This document shows, piece after piece, positions 23,150 to 35,045 of a stretch of DNA of 64,000 nt. The stretch covers positions 682,001-746,000 of the forward strand of contig MU839082.1 in NCBI GenBank assembly GCA_030685235.1, in the 5' to 3' direction. How positions within the stretch are numbered: the first letter of the stretch is position 1; each line of letters opens with the position of its first letter. The position numbers and the translations under genes are program-made. Below the pieces are notes generated by a model. That model was not told where the DNA came from. It was given only the letters and a program-made list of their open reading frames with translations, and searched no databases. The stretch comes from Copromyces sp. CBS 386.78 (lineage: Eukaryota > Ascomycota > Sordariomycetes > Sordariales > Sordariaceae).

Positions 23150-25355
23150 ATGGATAGCGACCGCGGTCCATCACCCGCTCCCCACCCCGGCAGCTCAGCT
23201 GGTGGAATAACCGTGGTCAAAAGGATGGATATCCTTGAGGCTGCTCTACGTGCCAAGTTTCACAATCAATTCCAGCGAACCGGGGAGCAAGCTACCTGTG
23301 TCACCAAAAATGTTGACAACGAAAGTGCTGGGATGATTGAACCCGAGTCCACCATCTCCGAAACTAAACGAGAGACAATGCGTCAAAAGAGGGGACTCAA
23401 GCAAGAAGCCTATGAGCAATTCATCTCCCACGCCCAGAATCACTCTCAGGAAGCAGAAGAGAAATGCAATCAAGTCTTGAATGACTTTCGCGGCCATGGC
23501 AAGGAGGAGCGCTACGACGATAAGGATGTTACCAAGGCGAAGAAGATGAAGCGCAAAAGAGATGACATGGAGGAGCGGAACGAAATTGTTGCCCAAAGTT
23601 CGCAAGTGTCTGCTGTCCGTCTCTCACCGTCAAGGGAAATTCATAAAAAGCAAGAAGGGCATCAGAAGGAGGCATACTTCAACACAACAAAGACTCCGGA
23701 TGCAGCTCGCATCCGAATCCTTGAAGCCGACAATAACCGCCTCATATCTGAGATAGCGGGACTTGAGAAAGAGCTGGATGTGACACGGAAGGAGCTCGAT
23801 GAGACACAGGCGGAGTTGAAGGAGACACGGACGGAGCTTCTTGAGGAACTTTCCGAAATGCGATCCAAGAACTATGTCAACTCAACCAAGGACTCCGATT
23901 CAGAGATTCGCAAAGACTGGGGAAATCTTGCCTTCTTGGTTGAACAGTTTGTTACCAACCACTCCCCCACTATGCTTTCGTTGGAAGACACCCAGCAAGC
24001 TGAAGGCCTCAAGCAGTACTCGCGCGTCGACAAAATATGCGCACAGCCAGGATCAGTCCTCCAATGCGGATATGTATATCCGTACCTTGTGCAGAGCATG
24101 GTGTGGCGTTTCATCAAGGAAGAGGTTTTTGATTCCGAGTCGAAGCTGTGGGCAGGGGAAACTGGGCAGAAATTCGACAACATCTGTGGCAGACTCATTG
24201 GTAAGCTCATGCGTCCAAAAAAAATCGGAGAATCATCCGTCATTGAGATCCGATCAGTGTACTCACAGAAATTCTTTAGGGTGCGTCAAGAAGCTACACG
24301 GCACCAAAAAGACAAAGCTCATCACAGCTTATCATGCATGGAGATCACGATCTGTGAACTTCTTTGTCGACCTCGGCATGGACAAGAAGTGGAAGGATAA
24401 CCCAGTTGCCATGGATATGATGGAGGAGTTACGCCCATTCATCTCACCAAAGACATCGAGGCGTCGGTTTGCCAAAGAGACCATAACGGACGCTACCGTA
24501 ATCATCAACACAGCTGCCGACCTCAACATTCAGCTGAGGAAGTCGAAAGCTGACTTCTCTGTCATCTTCTCTGGCGGCGTACGATCAAATCACTCTCGGC
24601 TTTTTGGGTATAATCTTGATGCCGGAACAATGCATCAGATTCCCCTTTGGCCGAGCAGTAACCAACCGGAGCAAGCCAGCCCTCCTGTTGTTGGCATGGC
24701 GGTATCGCCAGGTTTGATCAAGTGCGGCAATGCTGATGGCACGAACTACCGTTCCGAGAAGGTACTAGTCAAAATGCGAGTTGTTTGCGACCTAGAGGCC
24801 CTCTTCAATCCTGTCGATGACGAGGAAGACGAGAAAGACGAGGAAAACAACGAGGACGTTGACGACGGTGAGGGCGTTAAAGCCAATGATGAGTCTGCCA
24901 CGACAGGTCACGCAACAGTCACGCCTCAGAACTTGGAGGAAAACGAATTGGATTCGGACGCTACACTTGTCGTGGCTCCGGAATCCGCAAAGAATTCTGG
25001 GGGACCCGATTCACAATCCACGGGCAGGATCCTGGCTCAGCATGGGGGCCATGACAGCAAAGAGGAAATGAACGACTTAACCATGATTGTGGCCGAGGAC
25101 GCGTCAACTAAGGCTAAGCATGAAGAGAAAGAGGGTGGCGCATATTCTATCGCACAGTCGAAGCGCAACTTCCCTGCCACATCTCCATTGACCACGGAGG
25201 GGGAGGTGCTGGGTGCTGAGATGTTCCATCCTGAGGCGGAGGAGGCTGAAGGAAGCTCGGAAGCCATGGATCTCGATGGAAAGGTTGACGGCGTCAATCT
25301 AGCATCAGTTCCAAAGTTTGACCATGACGGAGACCTGCAAATGGAATCAGTCTAG
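23150..25355 (+). CDS. Coiled-coil protein of an unrecognised family, 708 aa
   Basis: Exons 23150-24200 and 24280-25355, joined by a 79-bp intron (GTAAGC...TTTAG, phase 1), as required by the frame change and by the paralogues. Residues 1-180 are polar with a basic stretch KAKKMKRKRD (129-138) that could be a nuclear signal. Residues about 186-238 form a coiled coil with repeated KELDETQAELKETRTEL-type heptads. Residues about 255-520 are the conserved family region (LWAGETGQKF before the intron, AYHAWRS after, AVSPGLIKCGNADGTNY, KMRVVCD). The tail is very acidic (DDEEDEKDEENNED). The same intron position and blocks occur at 14941-15959 and 26336-29998. Function unknown; a nuclear or chromatin scaffold role would be a guess. 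Confidence 0.8.
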
Positions 25356-26335
25356 GTCAGGCTCCGCGCAACACAAGACCAGTGAATGACATTCGACGCA
25401 CATTTCTGCTTACCGGGCACGAAACACAGTTGATTTTCTGGTCAAATGGCTTGCTGCCTTTATTTGCTGGAGGCAGTTGCTGAAAGGAAAACCGAAAGCA
25501 ACCAAAGTGGAAGGTTGGTGCAGACTACCTACACCCTGCCCGTTCTACCGAGGGAGTTGAAGGGCCGGGATATTTAGCATTAAAATAACGAGGCGAGAAC
25601 TCACCAAAGGAAGGAACTGAGCAGTGCATCTCGTACGAGTTTGACGCATCTAGGTACATGGAAAGAACTAACTTTTCGATGGAAGTCGGGTTCATCGTAG
25701 AAAGAACGGATGGGTGGTGTTGGCAGGACTCGAGAAGTAGAGGCTTCGGAGGCAGAGGACAGAGGTACCTACCACCTAGAGAGGTGGAGAGGTACCTGTG
25801 CTTGGAGATGTGGTGGAGTTTTGGTAACTTGCTCTACCAATCAGGGGCATGCGCTCTCTTCATCAAAATGGAACCAATATGACAAAGACCCATATTTCGA
25901 TTTTACCTATCCAATCAGATTGCACATGACGCACAAGTAAATCATTCCGTGCTCAACCAAACGAATTTGAGAGAGACAAGTCGAGAACCTCCCGTCACCT
26001 TCCACAAAGTAAACATTCAGATGTAAAAGATCAGGCACGACCGGACCCAGAGCCGGCTCAGATGGGTTCCTGGATCTGATACAGTAACTGCTCTTTCGTC
26101 CACGCGTTCACTGTGTTCTTCACCTGTTTACATGACGCGAAGTTGCATCGTGGTCGCGCATCCGGCCCCCCACCGAAATTCAATTCTTACCGCCGCGGTT
26201 GGCGTCACGGTGAGATTCTTTGTCCTCTTTCTCGTTTGATTCCATCGCTCGGCCATCACTCGAATCCCTCGCGTGTTGCAAGTCCCCCGAAATACCGCAT
26301 GTCTGCATTGACATTTATTCAACTACAAAAACAAA
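25356..26335. other. Intergenic region between the two intact paralogues
   Basis: This is the terminator side of one gene and the promoter side of the next. Only short frames without domains occur (for example 25658-25940). I see no RNA gene or mobile element. Confidence 0.5.
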
Positions 26336-29300
26336 ATGCCGCCATACGACGCTCACTGTCCCTGGGACTCAGATGATGACAGTACCGACAGCGAGGATGA
26401 GTCGACGACTAGCGAGGATTCGGATTCCAGTGAGCAACAGACGATTCCTTACATAAAGATTGAACCGGTGGATGAGGGCTTACCCAACAGCCTGAGCGAT
26501 TCCAGCAGTTCTTCGGATTCGGAGGACGAGAACAATGAATCTCAAGCCAGGAAAATCCAATTGCCCCTGTGGAAGGGGAAAAGACGTGCCAGGAGCGAAT
26601 CCCCCGTGCTCGAGATACGAACCGACGAGTCTGAGGCATCACATCAGCTGCGGCGTGAGAACCTCGAACTCCGCAATGAGCTTTCCAAGTTGCAACAGCA
26701 AATCAAGGGGGTGACCCAGGATCGACACGATGCAGAAACTTTGTTGGAGGAGAAGATGCATGAGGTCGAGGAGTTGAAGAAACGGATAAGGTCTTCATCC
26801 AGCAAGAATGCACTGGCACAAGATGGCTCATCAACCGGTCAACAGGCGAATGGCATGAGGGATCAGGAGACGGGAACGGCCAACGAGGTTCGCGAGTTAT
26901 CTGCCACGCTTCAGGCGAGGGAGAGACAGCATCAAGAGCAACTCCGCCAACTAACCAAACAGCTGGAGCAAAAAGAAGACCAATATGTAGCGCAACTACG
27001 TGAACTGCGCTTGAGCAACAACCTCGCGCCTGACATCAGCAAATTGAGAGCAGATTTGGCCGCCGAATACCAGGCCAAGGAAAACGCGTACGTAGAGAGG
27101 ATAAGACAGCTGTCTGAGGAACACGCAGCCAAAGAAGAACAGTTCAAGAGCAACATCGGGGTTTTATCTTCTACCTTGTACAGGGAGGAGTTTCAACATC
27201 AGAAGCATATCAACCGCATGAAAGCCGAAAAGCAAAAGGTTCAAGAAAGGTACAACAACCTTGAAGCCGAACTTAACGGTGCGATTACCAACTTTGCAAA
27301 AGAGGTGTCGGAACTCAAGTCCAGGGATCCGTTTGAGCCAGCCCGAAAACCCGACGCGGAGATTCAGGCGAGCTGGAAGGGCCTCGCCATGCAGGTCCGA
27401 CAGTTTGTTCAGACGTATTGTCTCGCGGCCATCCCATTTGCTACCGCGCAAGAGCTCTACAAGCAGAACCTCCTTCCCGGCATCCAAACGATCTGTGCAG
27501 ATCCCCCAGCGGTCCTGGCGAATCCCCAGCTTTGTTCTTCCCTGTTGGAGAGCCTACTCTGGGAGATACTCTGGACGTACATTTTCAGCAGCCGGGCTGA
27601 AGGATGGGCTGGGAAAACGGGACAGGACTTTTGCGAAGCCTACAAGGGAGCCTCAGGTGGGTTGGCGTATTTCCTCAAACCTCATCTCCCGCGTTCTAAA
27701 GAACAATGTTAACCATAGCACACGACAGCGCACGTCTCAAGCCTTTCCAAAGATGCCAACTGGGCATCCAGAGTCGCCGCCCTTCACTCCTGGAAAGCCC
27801 GGTCGTTCGCGTTCCTCAAACAACTTCGTCCCATATCTCGTGATGACATCGCGGCCCTTGCCTGTTGTCTCGCCTCCCTCCTCGATCCCATCACCAGCCC
27901 GACCGCCGCATCCGGATCCGGATCGGCATCCGATAGCCAACAACCACAACACAATGACCACTACCCTCACCAACAACAGCAACCTCTCCATCAATACCAT
28001 CATCATCACAACCGCCAGAACCATTACCCCAAACCACCCCACACCCGCCCCTCCCTCGCCCTCCTCAGCAGCCTCGAAGCCTTACTAACCACTGCTCTCT
28101 CCCTCGACGACACCTTCCGCCTCTCCCTCGCCAACTACACCATCATCTTCAAAGACCCCGCCGTATCCGAATACCGGCCCTCAATGATGGATATCAAACC
28201 CATCGGCTTCGCCTCCTTCAACCCAGCCACCTCCTCTCAGCGAGACTCCGTTAGTCTGAACGACGCTAGCGTGAACGCCAGAGCCATCGCCAACTCACTT
28301 AAAGTTGACTTCGCCGTCAGTCCTGGCCTGCTGAGGGCAGGCGATTGGATTGAAGGAGTAGATTATCACTTGGAAGTCGTCGTGGCGAAGTTGGTCGTTG
28401 TTTGTAATGCTGAGGACGTTCTGCGCCGGCCGAGGCCGTCCCCCAATCCGAGCAAGCCGGTCCCTCCTTCGAGGCCTGGGGAAGAGTTGGCCTGGCTGGA
28501 GAGGTATAAGAGGAGAGGGGGGTACGTGGAGGAGCAGAGGTTGGAGAAGGCGAGGCTGGAGAAGGCGAGGTTGGAGAAGGCGAGGTTGGGGTTCGGGCAT
28601 GGGGTGAATGAGGGCGTGAGGACGCAGAGGGAGTTGATGAGTAAGTGGCATTTGCCGAACGCGCCGTGGCCGGTGTCGGAGAGGTCGATGCCTTCGCCTT
28701 CAATGGGGCCTTCTGGTGCTGGTACTGGTGTGCTAGTGCCGGCTGGTCAACATTCTGCGCTGGCAATCCCGCCCGGTAATGGTACTGGTCATGTTCAAGG
28801 CGCCGCTGGAAGCAACCCACTTAACAGACCGTACGTCCGCACCTTCGAATACACCCACAACTATAACAACTCGGGCGGCCGTCCAAATCTCGAGCTTACA
28901 TCACATTTCCACAACACCTCCCCGATCACGTACAATTACACACCTTCAGCTTCCCATCCCTCCACCTACAGCAACAATACTACCCTCCGCAAAGACCCCA
29001 GCCATAGTATAGGCAACAACCCCAACAACGACAACGCCAACACAGCAGAAGAAAGCCAACGTAAAAGGAGACGAATCCTCCACCGCGGCACTCGTCACAG
29101 CCCCGGAGATCCGGTACGAAACAGGTCCGAAGCTACCGATAATAGCGACAGCGACAGCGATTATATCGATGAGCCGACCGCCGAGACGAGCGCGGTAACT
29201 ACCAGAGGGGCGAAGAGGCAGAGGCTTCAGTTGCTAAGGGATGGGGTGGTGGCTATAACAGGAGCGGGGCCAGAGAGAGCAGAATCCGCGAGTGAAGCAC

Positions 29301-29998
29301 CGGCACATGAAGCAGCACCAGCGTCAGCGTCCAGGTCCATGGCAGCAGAAAAGGAACAAACAGCAACAGCAACAGCAACAGCAATAGCAAAAGCAACAAC
29401 ATCAACATCAACCACCATGACCAATTATCCCGGGGCTATAAGAGATACCAGCAACGCTATTTTCCCCAATCTCAACAACATCGTTGCTTATTTGAAGAAC
29501 AAGCCGAGGGATACCAACCCCCTCTCAGAGTTAGAGGACGACATCATAGCCGCCTTGGAGAAAGAAAACAGCAACAGCGAGTCGCTCGACGCCGTCGCAT
29601 TACTAGATCCTAACCAAGCCGATCAACCCGAACCCGACAATCTCGACCCCTTTGTCTGGGAAGGAGAGGAGAGTGAATATGGGGAGGTAGTCCAGGATGT
29701 CTCGTCGGACAAAATGCAAGAGAAGAATAATGATCATGTCCTGGTAGTCGAGATCCCAAGTCGTGGAAACAGGGACTTTGCTGAGTGGCAGAGGATTAGT
29801 TGGGAGGAGGGATTGGACGCACAATCGCCTCCAGCAAGTGGTAGTGATAAGGGGATGAAAGGGACGAGGGGTGGTATGCAACCGACGAGGGGAAGAGGGA
29901 GAGGGAGAGGGAGGCCGAAGAAGGAGAGCTATAGAGGAAGAGGAAGTGGTAGGGGGAGGGGAAGACCTAGAAAGGTTGTTGTTGAGGAGGAGGGATGA
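26336..29998 (+). CDS. Large coiled-coil protein with C-terminal AT-hooks, 1196 aa
   Basis: Exons 26336-27656 and 27729-29998, with a 72-bp phase-1 intron at the place conserved in both relatives. The N-terminus is Ser/Asp/Glu-rich (residues 8-65). A long coiled coil follows (about 105-345). The family region then carries EGWAGKTGQDF, LHSWKARSFAFLK after the splice and AVSPGLLRAGDWIEGVDYH with VVVCNAEDV. Between these lies a Gln/His-rich insert. Later come a triple LEKAR repeat (about 28530-28580), an acidic and Ala/Thr-rich region, and a C-terminus RGRGRGRPKK...GRGRGRPRK holding two AT-hook motifs. AT-hooks bind the minor groove of AT-rich DNA, so nuclear DNA contact is plausible. The other paralogues lack them. 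Family function unknown. Confidence 0.78.
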
Positions 29999-30457
29999 AT
30001 CTCGATGTTAGTGAGGTAAAGGGTGCCTAGGTATGCATGTAATGTATGATGTCTGCTGCTGCTTCACGAATATGGCTGGCTCTCTCTTGAAATTTGCTTA
30101 CGATGTAAATCATCATAAGAAAGTTTGAGTTGTTCAAGATAAACAAACTTCTGGTGTGTAAATTTGCGAGTGCAACTTCAATCTTTTTGTTGTTCGTGAT
30201 GATCGCTCTTACGATGCGACTAATTGGACTACCATTTCAGAACATGAACAGATATCAGTTTACATCTACAGCGACTAGTTCGTCATGTCCCTATCAACCG
30301 ATTCATCACAGTCCGTTCGTTCGTTCGTTCCCTTTTATCATTCCCATCCAGAAATCTGTGTCCCTTACAAGCCTGACTGACGCCCAAACTCCATGCTCCA
30401 GTGATTACACAATTGAAATTAAAATGGTGTCAAGACAAAGACAGAAGAGATTTGGGT
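29999..30457. other. Convergent intergenic region
   Basis: This lies between the convergent ends of the AT-hook gene and the NmrA-like gene and should be both 3' UTRs. Nothing else is visible except a short TTCG repeat at about 30320-30332. Confidence 0.5.
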
Positions 30458-31521
30458 TTAAGCAGAATCATCAGTCTTGGTCTTCTTCTTGGGACGCAGC
30501 TCATGGCTGTACATGCGGAAGAACTCGGACGGCTCGGTAGGCTGCTGGCCGGTGACATCGTGGAAGGCCGTGGTGGCGACGTAGTTAGTCTTGCCCTCGC
30601 GGACCAAGCTGTAGTACTCAAGGAGGTACTCCTTCTCGGAGTCGTCGATGTCGGCCTGGGCCTGGAGGACACGCTTGGCCTCGCGCCTGTTTTCGATTGG
30701 GGTATATTAGCAATCATCAAGTTTTGCGATATTTTGGAAGGGGATAAGCAGAGAAAGACGCACTCGGAGATGTTCTCAAACTCCATCTTCTGACCAACAG
30801 CCTGGCTAGCAGCCTCAGCCAGCTCCTTTCCAGCGCAAAGCATGGGACCAGTGACAACCATCATCTGGCCGCGGTGGCGGTCGTCGAAGCCATGCTTGCC
30901 CTTACCAGCGAGGACGCGAGCAGCAACGTGGGCGATATCACCCAGAGCAACGGGAGCAAACTTGTGGTTCTCGCCAATGGGCAAAGGGAGGGTACCCTCC
31001 AGCTGGGCCTGCTGAGTGTACAACAGCAAGTTCTCGGCGTAGAATCCAGCACGAATGACGCAGGGCGAGTGGCCCAGCTCGACGCTCGGGTCACCCTTGG
31101 AGCTCAAGACGATGGACTCAATGTCGATGAACTCGCGCAGACGGGGCTGCTTCTCCCTCTCGGCGTAGTCACAGCCGGCAGCAGAGATGAGCAGCACATT
31201 CTGGACGCCGGCCTTCTTGGCGGCCTCGCACAGCTCCATGGTGATGTCGACCTTGTCCTTGTGGGCAGGGGGGATCACGCAGATGGTGTCGCAGCCGACC
31301 TCCTGGAGGGTCTTGACCATCATGCGCTCGCGGCCAGGGTGGTGCGGGACGATCTTGGCTCCGCGAGACTCGAGCTCCTTGCACTTGGGGTTGGAAGGGT
31401 TGAGAGCCAGGCCGGTGATGCTGTCGATTTGCTTGGCGAACTTGCCCTCCTTGAGGAGCAGATCGGCGATGAGGAAGCCGGTCTGGCCGTCGATGGCGGT
31501 GATGCAGACGTTGCGAGTCAT
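30458..31521 (-). CDS. NmrA-like Rossmann-fold protein, 328 aa
   Basis: Exons 31521-30764 and 30686-30458 flank a 77-bp intron (GTGCGT...ACAG, phase 2) with GCTAAT as a possible branch site. The N-terminus NVCITAIDGQTGFLIADLLL is a beta-alpha-beta NAD(P)-binding start in which the usual GxxGxxG is DGQTGFL. Further landmarks are CDTICVIPPAHKDKV, NVLLISAAGCDYAER and VIRAGFYAENLL. The length and order fit the NmrA-like/atypical short-chain reductase family, whose members act as redox sensors or reductases. The typical YxxxK catalytic pair is not obvious, so a sensor role is possible. The C-terminus is basic (RPKKKTKT). Substrate unknown. Confidence 0.88.
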
Positions 31522-32619
31522 GGTTAAGGGTTGGGGTGTTTACGTTGTTGGTCTCTTAGATGGTGTTGTGTTGCTGTGACGGTTTTGGACCTGTGGTGGT
31601 GAGTTGAAGTCTTGAAGCTGAGGGGAAGTACACAACATGAGGTGAGGTGAGCTCGACTTGATATATGCGCGCGCGCGCGCTTTGTGTTTATCTGCTTGGA
31701 CATGTCGGCCAATCCAATGTCATCGTCATCGCAGTCCATCTGCGCCGTTCGTGGCTGCGCGTTTGCTTCCAAAAGAGCTTGGAGATTGGAGAATGATGCA
31801 GTTGACGTCACGACTTGCGAAGGAGCGCGCCTGAGGGGCCAAGAACGTTCCCGTTACCCCGGAGATTCTGCTCCTGCCTTTGTTTTGCATCCGTCTTTTT
31901 TAACCATCGTCATCGTTGTCGTTGTTTGTCCGCAATGGAGGGGAATCCTGCAGTGGTCTTATGTCAAAAACATTCATGCTCAAAGTGGCCGCAGAGATTC
32001 TTGCCCAAATGAGTAGGTGTCAGGGATGAAGCTTTCAACTGACAGGAGACCTGCAAGAGCGGCCCGCTGAATTCAGCAGGGCAGAAGTAACTGCGGTACA
32101 CAATGTTATGCACTAGGGGTGGCCTAGTATGGGAATACTAACAACTTTCAACAGACATACCTCGCAGTAGCCCGCATCTTGGCGTAAATCTCAACGTCGG
32201 TTGAACCAAAAAGAGGAAACTGCCCGTGCTCATGCCCTTCAGCACCTTCCCGATCTTGTGAGATGGTCACAATGGGAACCCAAGTCACTATGACGGGAAG
32301 CCCTGAGGGTTTCATAAGTTGTGACGCGCACAAAAAGAATTTACCGTACTTTCTTGCTGCCATGGCGCCCGGGCCCTCTCTTCAACCTCCGCCATGGACC
32401 GAATCCTTTCTCCCGACAATGACTTCATTCGGCAGTTCCACGACCAGCTTGTTCGGCCAAGGTTGGCAAATGCCGGGTGAAACACAATGTTATTGAGTGA
32501 GTTGAAGATTCATATGGCATATTACAAGGTATAGAGACTAATTGTTAACTCTGAAGAAGCAGTACAGCAAACATCCGCCGACACTTCGGGACCACCATCA
32601 GTTGCTCGGGACATGGGAT
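31522..32619. other. Intergenic region upstream of the NmrA-like gene
   Basis: It contains a pure GC dinucleotide run near 31668-31680 just after TATATA, about 150 bp from the NmrA start. A 71-codon minus-strand frame (32148-32363) has splice-like sites but no partner exon I can justify. No RNA gene or repeat element was identified. Confidence 0.5.
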
Positions 32620-35045
32620 CTAGTGGGCGGCTTCTACCAACTCGCTCACTTCGTGGACCACGTTGGCACCCTTGACTCCATTCGCCTGCCCGCTCGCCGT
32701 GGAAGCAGGAGTAGGAGTCTTGCGATACGCCGGCGGCAACACCCCCTCGAGCTCGGCCTTGATCTGAAGGCCTAGAGTCTGCGAGTGCCACCGGTGCTGC
32801 TGCGTATATCCGCCCATGACCCAGTAATTGTCTAGCCCTAGGTGCCGCTTCCACATACCACGCACCTCGCCCTCAGCGTCGAGACCCCAGGTGCCCTCCA
32901 TCCTGGCAGCAACATCCTTGGGCCCGAGCATGTTCGCGCCCTTGACCTCGGCCTCAGCCTCCGCTCCGCCGAGAATCTCTACCGTCACCGCCCGGACATC
33001 TCTGTCTGCGAAGCCAGTGCACCACACCACTGCATCCGCATCTACGACGCTGCCGTCCGAGAACCGCAGCCCGGTCTCCGTAAAGCCGACCGGCTCAACG
33101 AGTGCCTTCAATCCGACCTTGCCCTCCACAATCAAGTTGGTGCCGCCAACATCCACGTAGTGGCCACCCGACCGCTCAAGGAGGTTGTGCATCAACGATG
33201 ACGTGGGATGTGTGCTGTCCATGACTGGGAATCCCGCCGCCGCGAGGGGCTTATACCGGTCTGGCTCTTCAGAAGCGAGCATGCGGAACAGGCCACGTGC
33301 TAGTTGACCGTCTACAAACGGAGGCAGGGTGAGGAACATGCGGTCCGCCATGGCGACACCAAAGTCGTACAGGCCGAGACTGCGGGGATCACAGACATAC
33401 TCGACGGGAACGATGTATGTGGGTGACCGGACAACCATGGTGGCTTGGAGGCCAGCAGCATGACAGTCTTCAAGGACGTCAAAGGCCGTGTTGGCGGAGC
33501 CCACAACAATCACCGACTGGGGTCCGTTAGTATGCATGGATATGAGATGGGATGGAGACCATGAGTGGACTCACCTTGACACCCTTGGCTTTCAGCTCTT
33601 TGCCGCTCTTGAAAAGCTCCGAGTGAATGCTCACGCCCTTGTACAACTGGGAATCGGCCATTCCGGGAATGTAGGGCTTCTGGGACGAGACACCAGTGGC
33701 CTGGACAACATGCTTGGCAATGGCAGTCCGCTGACCACTCGGGGTCTGGAACTTGATGATCCATCGCTTACTTGACCCGTCGTATACGGTCGACTTGATC
33801 TTTGCCGATGTGATCATGTTGAGGTTGAAGGCCTCGACGTACCTCCGGACCTGGCCGGCGAGATCATTCCGCGTGAGCATATGCTTGCCCGTAAGCTCTT
33901 CGGCATAGTCTGTTACCGAAGGAGGGTCAGTGGTTGGCTTTCCATTACCGGGGGATCAATACCACTCATCACTTACCCATGAAAGGCAAATGGCAGAATG
34001 TCGTGGGGATATGGAACTTCATGCAGTCATATCGGTTGGCCCAGTTGTCGCCCGGTCGGGCATTCCTCTCAGCCATGACGCTTTCAACACCCAAAGCCTT
34101 GAGCCGAGCTGAAAGGGCAATAGCGCTATCAAGATGGAAATTCTATGTCAGCTCAGAGCACATTGCTTCGAACACAATCTGCACTTACGCATTTCCGCCT
34201 CCGATGATAAAGACCTCCGTCTCAAAACGTTCAACACCTTCCAGCTGCTTTCCTGGAGCCTTGAGCAGCGTCTCATCTTCTGGCTGCAGATCTAGGCCTT
34301 CAAGCCGAGTGCTCATGATCCAAATCTTCCACTCTAGTGAGCCGTTATCCTTCTTCACGGGCAAGAGGAGGACCCTTCCACTGCAGGATGCCGCTGGCGA
34401 GCATGTCTTGAATGATATGCTGCAGTCGATGAATTGCTGCACCGATCCCACAAGAGAAGGCTGTTAGTTTCGCCATGTCTTTTCTCCTCAAGCTCTATCG
34501 CATGATATGCACAAAGGAACTTACCAGTACTGGGCTGGCTGGAATGAACTGCGCTGGCCCTTCAAGTTGGATGCCACTCTCGATTCCCCTGAGCTTTGTG
34601 GTTTCCAAAAGGCCTGCAGCAACCACAGCAGCTCCGGTGAAGGTCCGCAAATGGTACGTCAAAGCCAACGAGTCCTTCCAATAGACCAACCCGGGGAAGA
34701 ACAGGTCTTCTAGTGACTTGGCGTCTTCGGTCACTAGAGCTGCATTCAAGGCGTCCCCTACAACAAGAGCCTGCTTGGTAGCCTCGTCACCAGCCATAGA
34801 GGCTGGGTCTACTGTCCCTGGAGCGATGATGGGAACGGGCTGTTGGTCGAACATCTCACGCAGGTCAACCTGCGGTGGGTACTCATTGTCGTGGGAGGCA
34901 ACTTCGTTCACAACTGTTTGGCTGTTAGTCCAATACTGGGATGATGGCATCCAGTTGGTCTACAGGAGGGTGATGTGACCGTTGGATCACTTCTGCCTAA
35001 GCCTCGACGCTGGGGGAAACTTTGGGGGACCTTACTGGCAGCCAT
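32620..35045 (-). CDS. FAD-dependent monooxygenase with extra N-terminal domain, 683 aa
   Basis: Six exons: 35045-35036, 34913-34525, 34460-34189, 34125-33977, 33909-33575 and 33516-32620. All introns are GT-AG and frame-consistent; the first exon is only 10 bp (MAAI). An alternative is a single-exon start at Met 34950. Residues about 1-210 resemble the NTF2/SnoaL-like domain found before many fungal flavin monooxygenases (CSGRVLLLPV, WKIWIMSTRLEGL). The FAD fold starts at 217 with FIIGGGNAAIALSARL and E243, and the NADPH fold at 386 with SVIVVGSANTAFDVL. The family includes flavin-containing and Baeyer-Villiger monooxygenases; the substrate cannot be told. No biosynthetic core enzyme lies next to it. 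Confidence 0.85.

Noticed and set aside
30874..31527. 217-codon plus-strand open frame
   Set aside because: Antisense to the NmrA-like gene, which has family landmarks and a consistent intron.
32148..32363. 71-codon minus-strand frame with splice-like GTAAAT and GTATGT sites
   Set aside because: Residues such as FGSTDVEIYAKMRATARY look protein-like, but I could not find supporting exons on either side or a family.
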